The notes under the pieces were generated by a model that ran no database searches, was not told where the DNA came from, and saw only the letters and a program-made list of their open reading frames with translations. From Lachnospiraceae bacterium (GTDB lineage: Bacteria > Bacillota > Clostridia > Lachnospirales > Lachnospiraceae), in contig CAAEUM010000084.1 of the NCBI GenBank assembly GCA_900759225.1, positions 1-13,163 on the forward strand: DNA of 13,163 bases, in the 5' to 3' direction. Positions within the stretch are counted from its first letter, which is position 1. Every line of letters begins with the position of its first letter. Made by a program: the position numbers and the translations under genes. Positions 7,157-13,163 of this stretch are shown one piece after another.

Positions 7157-7993
7157 ATGATAGTGAAACACTGGATCATGGACCTGCGAAGTATTGCTCC
7201 GCGGGTCCATTGCATCACAAACTATGTAACAGCCGGAGATGTGGCAAATGCCGTCCTGGCAGTGGGCGGTTCTCCTATTATGGCTCAGGGACGCCGGGAG
7301 GTGGAGGATGTAACCTCTATTTGCCACAGCCTGGTGCTGAATACGGGGACAATGGAGGAGCGCACGCCGGAAGCAATGATACTGGCGGGAAAAAGGGCTA
7401 TGGAGCTGGGACACCCTATCATACTGGACCCGGTGGGAATTACCGCCTCCTCCTTTCGGAGGAATGCGATTTTAAATATTTTAAAGGAGATATCCCCCAG
7501 CCTTATCCGCGGCAATGAGTCGGAAATCAGGGCTTTAAACCAGGCCCTTTCCGGACTGGAGCCGGGAAATACCTGCGGCGTTGATTCTGCCCTGGAGGGA
7601 ACGGTGGAAGGGAGAAAACGGGAGGTTCAGGCTCTTGCAGCGCGTACCGGTGCAGTGGCAGTTATGACTGGTGCAGAGGATATGGTTGGAGATGGAGCTC
7701 GTGTATACCGGATTTTTAACGGCCACCCGCTTATGAGCCGGATCACAGGCTGCGGCTGCATGATGGACGGTGTCCTGGGGGCAGTTTGCGGAGCATTTCA
7801 CGGGAGCAGGCCGGAGCTTTGTGAAACCATAGCCCATGCAGTGGCGGCATATGGGCTGTGCGGGGAGCAGGCCGGAGAGAAAACGTCCTCTATGGAGGGA
7901 GGAACCGGAAACTTCCGTATGTACTTTATGGATTTTTTAAGCATGCTGGAGGATGACATGCTGGAAAGAGGGGAGAAAATTGAAGTTTCATAG
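7157..7993 (+). CDS. thiM: Hydroxyethylthiazole kinase
   Basis: Phosphorylates 4-methyl-5-(2-hydroxyethyl)thiazole with ATP, feeding the salvaged thiazole to ThiE. The 278-residue ribokinase-like protein carries the ThiM blocks PRVHCITNYVTAGDVANAVLAVGGSP (about 15-40), NTGTM (62-66), PIILDPVGITASSFR (about 87-101), LIRGNESEI (about 116-124), VAVMTGAEDMVGDG (about 167-180) and the active-site/anion-hole signature RITGCGCMM (195-203). ATG 7157 was chosen because GAGGA (7145-7149) lies 7 bases upstream; TTG 7151 is too close to it. The gene overlaps thiE by 14 bases, indicating translational coupling. It lies 18 bases beyond an intrinsic terminator. Confidence 0.96.
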   Translation: MIVKHWIMDLRSIAPRVHCITNYVTAGDVANAVLAVGGSPIMAQGRREVEDVTSICHSLVLNTGTMEERTPEAMILAGKRAMELGHPIILDPVGITASSFRRNAILNILKEISPSLIRGNESEIRALNQALSGLEPGNTCGVDSALEGTVEGRKREVQALAARTGAVAVMTGAEDMVGDGARVYRIFNGHPLMSRITGCGCMMDGVLGAVCGAFHGSRPELCETIAHAVAAYGLCGEQAGEKTSSMEGGTGNFRMYFMDFLSMLEDDMLERGEKIEVS

Positions 7994-8630
7994 AAGCCAG
8001 CTTTTGATATATGCAGTGACAGACCGTACCTGGAGCCGGGGTACAGGGCTTTTAAGCCAGGTGGAGGAGACGCTAAAAGGCGGAGCCACTATGATCCAGC
8101 TGAGAGAGAAGGAGCTGGACGGAAATCAGATGGAGCTTTTTTACAGGGAAGCCATGGAAATCAGACAGCTGACACAGCGCTACAAGGTGCCTCTGATCAT
8201 TGATGATAATCTGGAGCTGGCGCTTAAGTGCCAGGCAGATGGCCTTCATATAGGACAGAACGATATGGACGCGGCCCTGGCAAGAAAGCTTCTGGGGCCG
8301 GAGCGTATTCTGGGAGTGACGGCAAAAACCGTAGAGCAGGCAAAGAAGGCCCAGGCAGATGGGGCAGATTATCTGGGCAGCGGAGCAGTTTTTGGAACAC
8401 TTACAAAGTCAGATGCAAAGCCCATGAGCCGCGAAATGCTCCAGGCAATCTGTGCCAGCGTGTCAATCCCGGTAGTAGCCATTGGCGGGATCTGCCTTGA
8501 TAATATAAGCAGGCTGGCCGGCACCGGTGCAGCCGGTGCAGCCATTGTTTCCGGTATTTTTGCAGCAAAGGATATTGAAGGGACAACAAGGCAGCTTAAG
8601 GCCAGGATGGAGGAGGCACTGCAGGCTTAG
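7980..8630 (+). CDS. thiE: Thiamine-phosphate synthase
   Basis: Joins hydroxymethylpyrimidine pyrophosphate and hydroxyethylthiazole phosphate to give thiamin phosphate. The 216-residue TIM-barrel protein has LIYAVTDR (about 8-15), the pyrophosphate-binding MIQLREKELD (about 37-46), PLIIDDNLELALKCQADGLHIGQND (about 71-95), LGVTAKT, LGSGAVFGTLTKSDA and the phosphate-binding VVAIGGI. TTG 7980 is preferred: AGGGGAG lies just upstream (7969-7975) and the protein then starts MKFHRSQLLIYAVTDR as in relatives. ATG 7953 would add nine non-conserved residues. The end overlaps the convergent peptidase C26 gene by 4 bases. No thiD is present in the window, so HMP-PP must be made elsewhere. Confidence 0.95.
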   Translation: MKFHRSQLLIYAVTDRTWSRGTGLLSQVEETLKGGATMIQLREKELDGNQMELFYREAMEIRQLTQRYKVPLIIDDNLELALKCQADGLHIGQNDMDAALARKLLGPERILGVTAKTVEQAKKAQADGADYLGSGAVFGTLTKSDAKPMSREMLQAICASVSIPVVAIGGICLDNISRLAGTGAAGAAIVSGIFAAKDIEGTTRQLKARMEEALQA

Positions 8631-9340
8631 GAGCAGGCCTGGATAAATCCTGAAAACAGCCCGGCTGCAGCCTTATCCTCCTGCCATAAATATTCTGGAT
8701 GCCACTGTATGCCTAAGAGAAAGGGATAGTCCGGCTTTTCCAGGGCTTCAATGATGCCGTCCGGAGCCCAGGCACAGGCAGTCAGCCCGGGAGCAAGCCG
8801 GCATACTGCTTCATGATGCATGCTGTTGACAGAAAGGCTTATACTGTTCCCGGACAGATGGAATAAAAGGCTGTCTGGCTTTACGCTTACATGATGGCTG
8901 GGCAGTTTATAGGAAAAGGGCTGCTGATGGGCGATAGGGAAGCTTCCGGCTGCCTGGGTCGGTATGTCCTGGTACAGACTTCCGCCCAGGCCTACATTGA
9001 TAATCTGGATTCCGCGGCAGATTCCAAGGATGGGTTTTCTTTCCTTCATTGCAAGCTTTAGAAGGGTAAGCTCCATAAGATCCCTGGCCCGGGATACGTT
9101 TTTACCCTGGGCAAGGGTGTCCTCGCCGAACAAAAAGGGATGGGGGTCAGGCCCGCCCGAAAAAAGAAAGCCGTCGCAGAGTGAAGCAAGCTGTGAAAAA
9201 TCGTCGGTACTGCCTTCTAAGGGAAGAAGGAGGGGAAGGCCTCCTGCAGCGGCAATCGCATGAAAATAAGTAGGCCGCTGGGTAAGGTCATCATTGTCTG
9301 TATTATGTGCCGGGGTAATGCCGATCATTGGTTTTCGCAT
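8627..9340 (-). CDS. Class I glutamine amidotransferase-like hydrolase (peptidase C26, PuuD-like)
   Basis: A 237-residue protein of the gamma-glutamyl-gamma-aminobutyrate hydrolase (PuuD) / peptidase C26 family, which hydrolyses gamma-glutamyl amides. The triad is visible: nucleophile Cys108 in ILGICRGIQ, and His214 and Glu216 in GIQWHPE. The oxyanion region GFLFSGGPDPHP (about 57-68) and N-terminal MIGITP are also typical. The start ATG has AAGGAGG 8 bases upstream. The gene is preceded by the ferredoxin terminator, so it is probably a separate unit, although no convincing promoter is seen. Neighbours do not reveal the substrate; no putrescine-pathway genes are in the window, so the symbol puuD is not assigned. 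Confidence 0.88.
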   Translation of the reverse strand: MRKPMIGITPAHNTDNDDLTQRPTYFHAIAAAGGLPLLLPLEGSTDDFSQLASLCDGFLFSGGPDPHPFLFGEDTLAQGKNVSRARDLMELTLLKLAMKERKPILGICRGIQIINVGLGGSLYQDIPTQAAGSFPIAHQQPFSYKLPSHHVSVKPDSLLFHLSGNSISLSVNSMHHEAVCRLAPGLTACAWAPDGIIEALEKPDYPFLLGIQWHPEYLWQEDKAAAGLFSGFIQACS

Positions 9341-9373
9341 AATGGAAACCTCCTTAGATCAGATGAGCTGCTT

Positions 9374-9391
9374 CATAAAACGCATAAAACG
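9374..9391. repeat. Tandem 9-base direct repeat
   Basis: CATAAAACG occurs twice head to tail (9374-9382 and 9383-9391), between the ferredoxin terminator stem and the peptidase C26 start. On the minus strand this is part of the U-rich tail of the terminator. It could be a slippage duplication or a short binding-site array. Confidence 0.5.
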
Positions 9392-9430
9392 AAAAAGCGC
9401 CCCTCCCATATTATATGAGAGAGGCGCTTT
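9385..9430 (-). terminator. Intrinsic terminator downstream of the ferredoxin gene
   Basis: The plus-strand arms AAAGCGCCCCTC (9394-9405) and GAGAGGCGCTTT (9419-9430) are complementary apart from one mismatch. Read on the minus strand the stem is followed by TTTTTCGTTTTA, a good U-tract. It ends the ferredoxin transcript 13 bases after its stop codon. Confidence 0.85.
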
Positions 9431-9442
9431 ATGTAGTTACAA

Positions 9443-9610
9443 TTAGCCTTCAATTGCTCCGGTTGGGCAGGTTGCTGCACAGGTACCGCAATCGATGCAG
9501 GTATCAGCGTCGATAACGTACTTGCCATCTCCCTCAGAAATAGCGCCTACTGGGCACTCGCCAGCACAGCTTCCGCAGCTTACACAAGAATCAGTAATAA
9601 CATATGCCAT
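9443..9610 (-). CDS. 2[4Fe-4S] ferredoxin
   Basis: A 55-residue clostridial-type bacterial ferredoxin that carries low-potential electrons in the cytoplasm. The translated sequence has two CxxCxxCxxxCP clusters: CVSCGSCAGECP (about 9-20) and CIDCGTCAATCP (about 38-49), each followed by a GAI turn. Its length is normal for the family. The ATG is preceded by a strong AAGGAGG (plus strand about 9621-9627). The gene lies downstream of pflA on the same strand, with its own AT-rich upstream region and its own terminator. It is a plausible electron donor to the PFL-activating enzyme or partner of pyruvate:ferredoxin oxidoreductase; this is inference from position and family. Confidence 0.95.
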   Translation of the reverse strand: MAYVITDSCVSCGSCAGECPVGAISEGDGKYVIDADTCIDCGTCAATCPTGAIEG

Positions 9611-9632
9611 GATAAAAATACCTCCTTATTAT

Positions 9633-9642
9633 TTGTATACAT
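9633..9642 (-). promoter_or_regulatory. TTGTATACAT element in the ferredoxin leader
   Basis: The plus strand reads TTGTATACAT, built on the perfect palindrome TGTATACA. It lies between the proposed ferredoxin promoter and its ribosome-binding site. The identical ten bases occur in the PFL promoter at 13098-13107, so this may be an operator for a shared regulator. Confidence 0.4.
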
Positions 9643-9653
9643 TGTTCCTTCAT

Positions 9654-9680
9654 TTTATACTATAATGTGCAATTATTCAA
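9654..9680 (-). promoter_or_regulatory. Possible promoter for the ferredoxin gene
   Basis: Read on the minus strand there is a TATAAA -10 candidate (9654-9659) with TTGAAT (9675-9680) 15 bases upstream; CTTGAA at 16-base spacing is an alternative. The spacing is short, so the exact boxes are uncertain, but the AT-rich gap after pflA makes a promoter here likely. Confidence 0.4.
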
Positions 9681-9742
9681 GAGGAAAATCATTCCTTACA
9701 GGGGTAAAATTGTATAAATTTCAGAGCAAAAACCAATAGGAT

Positions 9743-10492
9743 TTATTCAAGCCCCCGGTTTTTCCTCATTCCCTTCAGAATGATCCGGCGCGCCCACAGG
9801 GCTTTTTCCTGAGAGAGGGGCGGAGTATCCTCCAGGGCATAGGGGATGTTAAGCTGATGGTATTTTGACTTTCCCATATCATGGTAGGGCAGAACATCCA
9901 GGGCCTTAATATTTTTTAAGGTTCCCAGATATTCTCCAAGACGGAAGAGATACTCCTCCTTGTCTGTAATGCCAGGCACAACTACATGGCGAATCCAGAC
10001 AGGGATCCTCTTTTCTTCCAGATAGGAGGCGAAGTCCAGGATATTATCCTGAGGCTGGGCGCACAGCTTCACATGCTCCTTGGGATCAATGTGCTTAATG
10101 TCAAGAAGTACCAGGTCTGTGACTGCCATAAGACGGTCAAACTGCCTTAAAAGTCCCGGAGATTTCCTGTTAAAGGTGACTCCGGAGGTGTCGAGGCAGG
10201 TGTGGATGTTTTTGGCTTTTGCTTTTTCGAACAGTTCTGTTACAAAGCCAATCTGCATCAGGGGCTCGCCGCCGCTGACAGTGATGCCGCCCTTAGAATA
10301 GAAGGGGCGGGCTTTTTCAAACTGGGCTAACAGTTCGTCAGCGGAGGCGGCAGTGCCGTTTTTGGGATTCCATGTATCCGGATTATGGCAGTAGAGGCAG
10401 CGCATAGGGCATCCGCTTAAGAAAATGACCATGCGGATTCCCGGCCCGTCCACCGTACCAAAGCTTTCTACAGAATGAATGCGTCCTATCAT
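9743..10492 (-). CDS. pflA: Pyruvate formate-lyase activating enzyme (radical SAM)
   Basis: Generates the glycyl radical on PFL by reductive cleavage of S-adenosylmethionine at a [4Fe-4S] cluster. The 249-residue protein has the N-terminal signature FGTVDGPGIRMVIFLSGCP (about 11-29), the radical SAM CxxxCxxC as Cys28, Cys32 and Cys35 (GCPMRCLYCHNPDTW), the GGEP motif in TVSGGEPLMQ, LLDIKHIDP, and the C-terminal DVLPYHDMGKSKY typical of PflA. A GGGAGGAG ribosome-binding site lies immediately upstream of ATG 10492. The gene begins 36 bases after the small glycyl-radical gene, so it is probably in the pfl operon. Its substrate glycine here would be on the separate 81-residue protein. No clear terminator follows; only a weak AGGAA/TTCCT hairpin is seen before the ferredoxin promoter. 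Confidence 0.96.
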   Translation of the reverse strand: MIGRIHSVESFGTVDGPGIRMVIFLSGCPMRCLYCHNPDTWNPKNGTAASADELLAQFEKARPFYSKGGITVSGGEPLMQIGFVTELFEKAKAKNIHTCLDTSGVTFNRKSPGLLRQFDRLMAVTDLVLLDIKHIDPKEHVKLCAQPQDNILDFASYLEEKRIPVWIRHVVVPGITDKEEYLFRLGEYLGTLKNIKALDVLPYHDMGKSKYHQLNIPYALEDTPPLSQEKALWARRIILKGMRKNRGLE

Positions 10493-10528
10493 AAACGGCT
10501 CCTCCCTTCAGCGCAGCTGGTTCATGTT

Positions 10529-10774
10529 TTAGATGGAACCATGGAAGGTTCTTGAAATAACCTCGTCCTGCTGTTCTTTTGTCAGCTTGTTAAAGTTTAC
10601 AGCATAACCGGAAACACGCACAGTCAGCTGGGGATATTTCTCCGGATGTGCCTGGGCATCCAGCAGGGTTTCCTTGCTGAATACGTTGACATTAAGATGA
10701 TGGCCGCCCTCCTGAGCGTAACCGTCCAACAGTGCTACCAGGTTATCAATCTGAGCTTCACTTGCTTTTACCAT
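10529..10774 (-). CDS. Stand-alone glycyl-radical domain of pyruvate formate-lyase (GrcA-like)
   Basis: An 81-residue protein equivalent to the C-terminal glycyl-radical domain of PFL. It has [20 protein letters not shown] (about 12-31), a central [15 protein letters not shown] (about 47-61) with the radical glycine at residue 56 in RVSGYAV, and ends RTFHGSI like full-length PFL. It is shorter than E. coli YfiD/GrcA (127 residues), lacking that protein's N-terminal part. The start is secure: GAGGAT lies about 8 bases upstream and an in-frame TAA lies at 10802-10804. The gene is 52 bases after the large PFL subunit in a different reading frame, and pflA follows 36 bases on. Because the neighbouring PFL lacks this domain, the protein is inferred to be an obligatory second subunit carrying the radical, not only a repair factor as in E. 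coli. Confidence 0.92.
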   Translation of the reverse strand: MVKASEAQIDNLVALLDGYAQEGGHHLNVNVFSKETLLDAQAHPEKYPQLTVRVSGYAVNFNKLTKEQQDEVISRTFHGSI

Positions 10775-10826
10775 AATTATATCCTCGCTTTCGTTATAGG
10801 TTTATGTGTTTTTGGTATTGTCTGAA

Positions 10827-12932
10827 TCAGGACTCTTCAATATCATCCTCTGCATCCAGACCTTCAAAGAGGGTTGGGGATTCGCAGCCTGGGCAGCCCT
10901 TAAAATCAAAATCCAGATCGCCCATAAATACCTGATCATCCTTGCCAAGGGCGCCTGGGATAATGGAGAAGGTATTGGAAATACCATCCTGGGCATCCCT
11001 GAATGGCAGCTTTGCTACAGAAGCCAGGGAGGCAACTGCACCATGGCTGTCTCTGTGGTGCATTGGGTTTGCACCAGGAGCAAATGGCTGTCCCGCTTTA
11101 CGGCCATCCGGTGTAGAGCCGGTGTTCTTGCCATACACAACATTTGAAGTAATGGTGAGGATGGAGGTAGTAGGGATGCCGCCCCGGTAGGTATGGTTGC
11201 CCTTTACATAGCTCATAAAGGTGTGCACCAGGTCTGCTGCAATCTGGTCTACCCGGTCATCATTGTTTCCATATTTCGGGAAATCCCCCTCAACCTGGTA
11301 ATCCACAACAATGCCTTTTTCATTGCGGATAGCCTTAACCTTTGCGTATTTAATGGCAGACAGGGAATCTGCTACAACGGACAGGCCTGCAATTCCGGTT
11401 GCAAACCATCTTGTAACCTTCTTGTCATGGAGTGCCATCTGGAGGCGCTCGTAGCAGTAGCGGTCATGATTGTAGTGGATAATGTTCAGAGAGTTTACAT
11501 AAACTCCTGCCAGCCACTTCATCATATCTTTATAACGGTCAAGTACCTCATCATAATCAAGATATTCAGAGGTAATAGGGCGGTACTTGGGCCCTACCTG
11601 CTTGCCGCTGATCTCATCTACGCCGCCGTTGATCGCGTACAGAAGGCATTTTGCAAGGTTGGCTCTTGCGCCGAAGAACTGCATTTCCTTGCCGATCCGC
11701 ATACTGGATACACAGCAGGCAATGGCGTAGTCGTCACCATGGGTTACACGCATCAGATCATCATTCTCGTACTGGATAGAAGAGGATTCGATGGAAGTCT
11801 TTGCGCAGAAGCGCTTAAAGTTTTCAGGCAGGCGTGTTGACCAGAGCACTGTCAGGTTTGGCTCAGGTGCAGTTCCCAGATTCTTAAGGGTATGAAGGTA
11901 ACGATAGGACATTTTTGTTACCATGTGGCGTCCGTCAATGCCTACACCGCCAATGGATTCGGTTACCCATGTAGGATCGCCGGAGAACAGCTCGTTATAT
12001 TCCGGAGTACGGGCAAATTTTACAAGACGCAGCTTCATAATGAAGTGGTCAACAAATTCCTGGATCTGTCTTTCCGTATAGGTTCCCTGCGCCAGATCAC
12101 GCTGTGCGTAGATATCCAGGAAGGTGGAGGTGCGTCCAAGGGACATGGCAGCGCCATTCTGCTCTTTTACAGCAGCCAGATAGCCGAAATAAGTCCACTG
12201 GATTGCTTCTTTCACATCCTTGGCAGGCTTTGAAATGTCAAAGCCGTAAATCTGTCCCAGCTCCTTTAAATCCTCAAGAGCGCGGATCTGTTCGGACAGC
12301 TCTTCCCGCTCACGGATAACGTCGGAGTACATGATGGTGCGGGTGGAAGCTTTTTCTTCCTTCTTTTCCTCGATCAGGGCATCTACACCGTAGAGGGCTA
12401 CCCTTCGGTAATCGCCGATAATGCGTCCGCGGCCATAGGCATCAGGAAGGCCTGTAATAATGTGGCTGGAACGGCATGCGCGCATTTCAGGTGTATATGC
12501 GTCAAAAACGCCGGCATTGTGTGTTTTTCTGTGCTTTGTAAAAAATTCAACGATTTCAGGGTCAACCTCATAACCGTTGTCCTGGCAGGCCTTTACTGCC
12601 ATGCGGATGCCGCCGTAAGGCTGCAGAGAACGCTTAAAAGGCTTATCTGTCTGGAAGCCTACAATGGTTTCCTTTTCTTTATCTAAATATCCGGGGCCAT
12701 GGGAGGTGATGGTGGAAATGATCTTTGTATCCATATCCAGGACACCGCCAGCTTCAAGCTCCTTTTTTGACAGCTCCATTACCTGGTTCCAGAGCTCGGT
12801 GGTATTCTCTGTTGGGCCTTCCAGAAATGCATCGTCCCCATCATAGGGAGTATAGTTTTTCTGGATGAAATCCCGGACATTGATCTCCCGTTCCCATACG
12901 CCGCTTGTAAAGGTATTCCATTCTGCTCTCAT
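10827..12932 (-). CDS. pflB: Pyruvate formate-lyase core subunit lacking the glycyl-radical domain
   Basis: Formate C-acetyltransferase core: converts pyruvate and CoA to acetyl-CoA and formate in anaerobic fermentation. The 701-residue product aligns by eye with E. coli PflB from its N-terminus ([17 protein letters not shown]), through [14 protein letters not shown] and [11 protein letters not shown], to the catalytic cysteine pair in [13 protein letters not shown] (Cys406/Cys407) and the late blocks [20 protein letters not shown] and [20 protein letters not shown]. It stops in the linker before the HHLNVNV...RVSGYAV domain, which is supplied by the next gene. The last residues are a Cys-Pro-Gly-Cys motif followed by an acidic tail ending EDDIEES. 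ATG 12932 is chosen because AGAAGGAG lies 7 bases upstream; ATG 12968 lacks such a site and would add 12 non-conserved residues. Confidence 0.95.
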   Translation of the reverse strand: MRAEWNTFTSGVWEREINVRDFIQKNYTPYDGDDAFLEGPTENTTELWNQVMELSKKELEAGGVLDMDTKIISTITSHGPGYLDKEKETIVGFQTDKPFKRSLQPYGGIRMAVKACQDNGYEVDPEIVEFFTKHRKTHNAGVFDAYTPEMRACRSSHIITGLPDAYGRGRIIGDYRRVALYGVDALIEEKKEEKASTRTIMYSDVIREREELSEQIRALEDLKELGQIYGFDISKPAKDVKEAIQWTYFGYLAAVKEQNGAAMSLGRTSTFLDIYAQRDLAQGTYTERQIQEFVDHFIMKLRLVKFARTPEYNELFSGDPTWVTESIGGVGIDGRHMVTKMSYRYLHTLKNLGTAPEPNLTVLWSTRLPENFKRFCAKTSIESSSIQYENDDLMRVTHGDDYAIACCVSSMRIGKEMQFFGARANLAKCLLYAINGGVDEISGKQVGPKYRPITSEYLDYDEVLDRYKDMMKWLAGVYVNSLNIIHYNHDRYCYERLQMALHDKKVTRWFATGIAGLSVVADSLSAIKYAKVKAIRNEKGIVVDYQVEGDFPKYGNNDDRVDQIAADLVHTFMSYVKGNHTYRGGIPTTSILTITSNVVYGKNTGSTPDGRKAGQPFAPGANPMHHRDSHGAVASLASVAKLPFRDAQDGISNTFSIIPGALGKDDQVFMGDLDFDFKGCPGCESPTLFEGLDAEDDIEES

Positions 12933-13022
12933 AGATTCTCCTTCTGCATATTGATGTATGATTATCATTTACTTATTTGCTGCAAAGCATACCAGCCAGA
13001 TAATACCGTAAAACAGGTTATT

Positions 13023-13079
13023 CTGTCTGACAGCTATATCCTACTACATGGGTAGGAAATAATCTGTTGCTTTTGCAAC
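13023..13079. repeat. Cluster of short inverted repeats in the pfl leader
   Basis: Three dyads lie between the promoter and the PFL start: CTGTC-T-GACAG (13023-13033), CCTAC/GTAGG with a 7-base loop (13040-13056) and GTTGC/GCAAC with a 4-base loop (13066-13079). The last covers the predicted transcription start. They could be operators or structures at the 5' end of the mRNA. The rest of 12933-13022 shows nothing beyond the ribosome-binding site. Confidence 0.45.
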
Positions 13080-13082
13080 AAT

Positions 13083-13112
13083 ATTATAGTTTGTATATTG
13101 TATACATGTCAA
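13083..13112 (-). promoter_or_regulatory. Consensus sigma-A promoter of the pfl operon
   Basis: On the minus strand a perfect TTGACA -35 (plus 13107-13112) and a perfect TATAAT -10 (plus 13083-13088) are separated by 18 bases. The stretch upstream of the -35 (plus 13113-13139) is almost purely A/T and may act as an UP element. Within the spacer, TGTATA-CAA-TATACA is an inverted repeat, and plus 13098-13107 reads TTGTATACAT. This predicts very strong expression that a spacer-binding repressor could block. The leader would be about 140 bases. Confidence 0.85.
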
Positions 13113-13163
13113 GACTTTTATTTATTATATTTTTTAATAGTTACTAATAACGTGTAACAGTTC

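Noticed and set aside
10775..10826. The PFL split as a sequencing frameshift in a normal pflB
   Set aside because: The gap holds the core's TGA, a second in-frame TAA before the small gene, a ribosome-binding site and an ATG, and the core's tail does not resemble the linker of intact PFL. A single indel would not restore one protein.
11193..11840. 215-residue open frame antisense to pflB
   Set aside because: It is opposite the strongly conserved PFL core and its composition is that of a complementary-frame shadow.
13098..13107. Rex, FNR or CcpA site at the pfl promoter
   Set aside because: The spacer dyad does not match the usual TTGTTAA-N4-TTAACAA, TTGAT-N4-ATCAA or cre consensus, so no regulator is named.

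Overview
The window looks like chromosomal DNA from an anaerobic gut Firmicute, most likely a member of the Lachnospiraceae / Clostridium cluster XIVa. The signs are strong AGGAGG-type ribosome-binding sites, clostridial-style ferredoxin and pyruvate formate-lyase (PFL) genes, a TPP-riboswitch-controlled thiW-thiM-thiE salvage cluster, an oleate hydratase and a metG-tatD-rsmA block. Species assignment is inference; no marker such as 16S rRNA is present.

Layout. Bases 1-42 are the last 13 codons of an unidentified plus-strand gene. A good sigma-A-type promoter (114-142) then drives metG (methionyl-tRNA synthetase), followed by tatD (metal-dependent hydrolase), rsmA (16S rRNA dimethyladenosine transferase), an oleate hydratase with an unusual membrane-anchor-like N-terminus, and a small two-zinc-ribbon protein. 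From rsmA to the ribbon gene the gaps are short, so these genes are probably co-transcribed at least in part. At 6244-6433 lies a complete thiamin regulatory unit: promoter, TPP aptamer and intrinsic terminator, with a visible alternative antiterminator pairing. It controls thiW (ECF S-component for hydroxyethylthiazole), thiM and thiE. A run of four hairpins ending in a second intrinsic terminator separates thiW from thiM.

From 8627 onward all genes are on the minus strand. Read in their own direction they are: PFL core (10827-12932), a separate 81-residue glycyl-radical domain (10529-10774), PFL-activating enzyme pflA (9743-10492), a 55-residue 2[4Fe-4S] ferredoxin (9443-9610) and a class I glutamine amidotransferase-like peptidase C26 (8627-9340). 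The thiE and C26 genes converge and overlap by 4 bases.

The most notable feature is the PFL locus. The large subunit carries the Cys-Cys active site but stops before the glycyl-radical domain, and that domain is an independent gene with its own start, its own ribosome-binding site and an in-frame stop upstream. PFL therefore appears to be a two-polypeptide enzyme activated in trans by PflA. The nearby ferredoxin is a plausible electron donor to PflA, and the ferredoxin and PFL promoter regions share the ten-base element TTGTATACAT.
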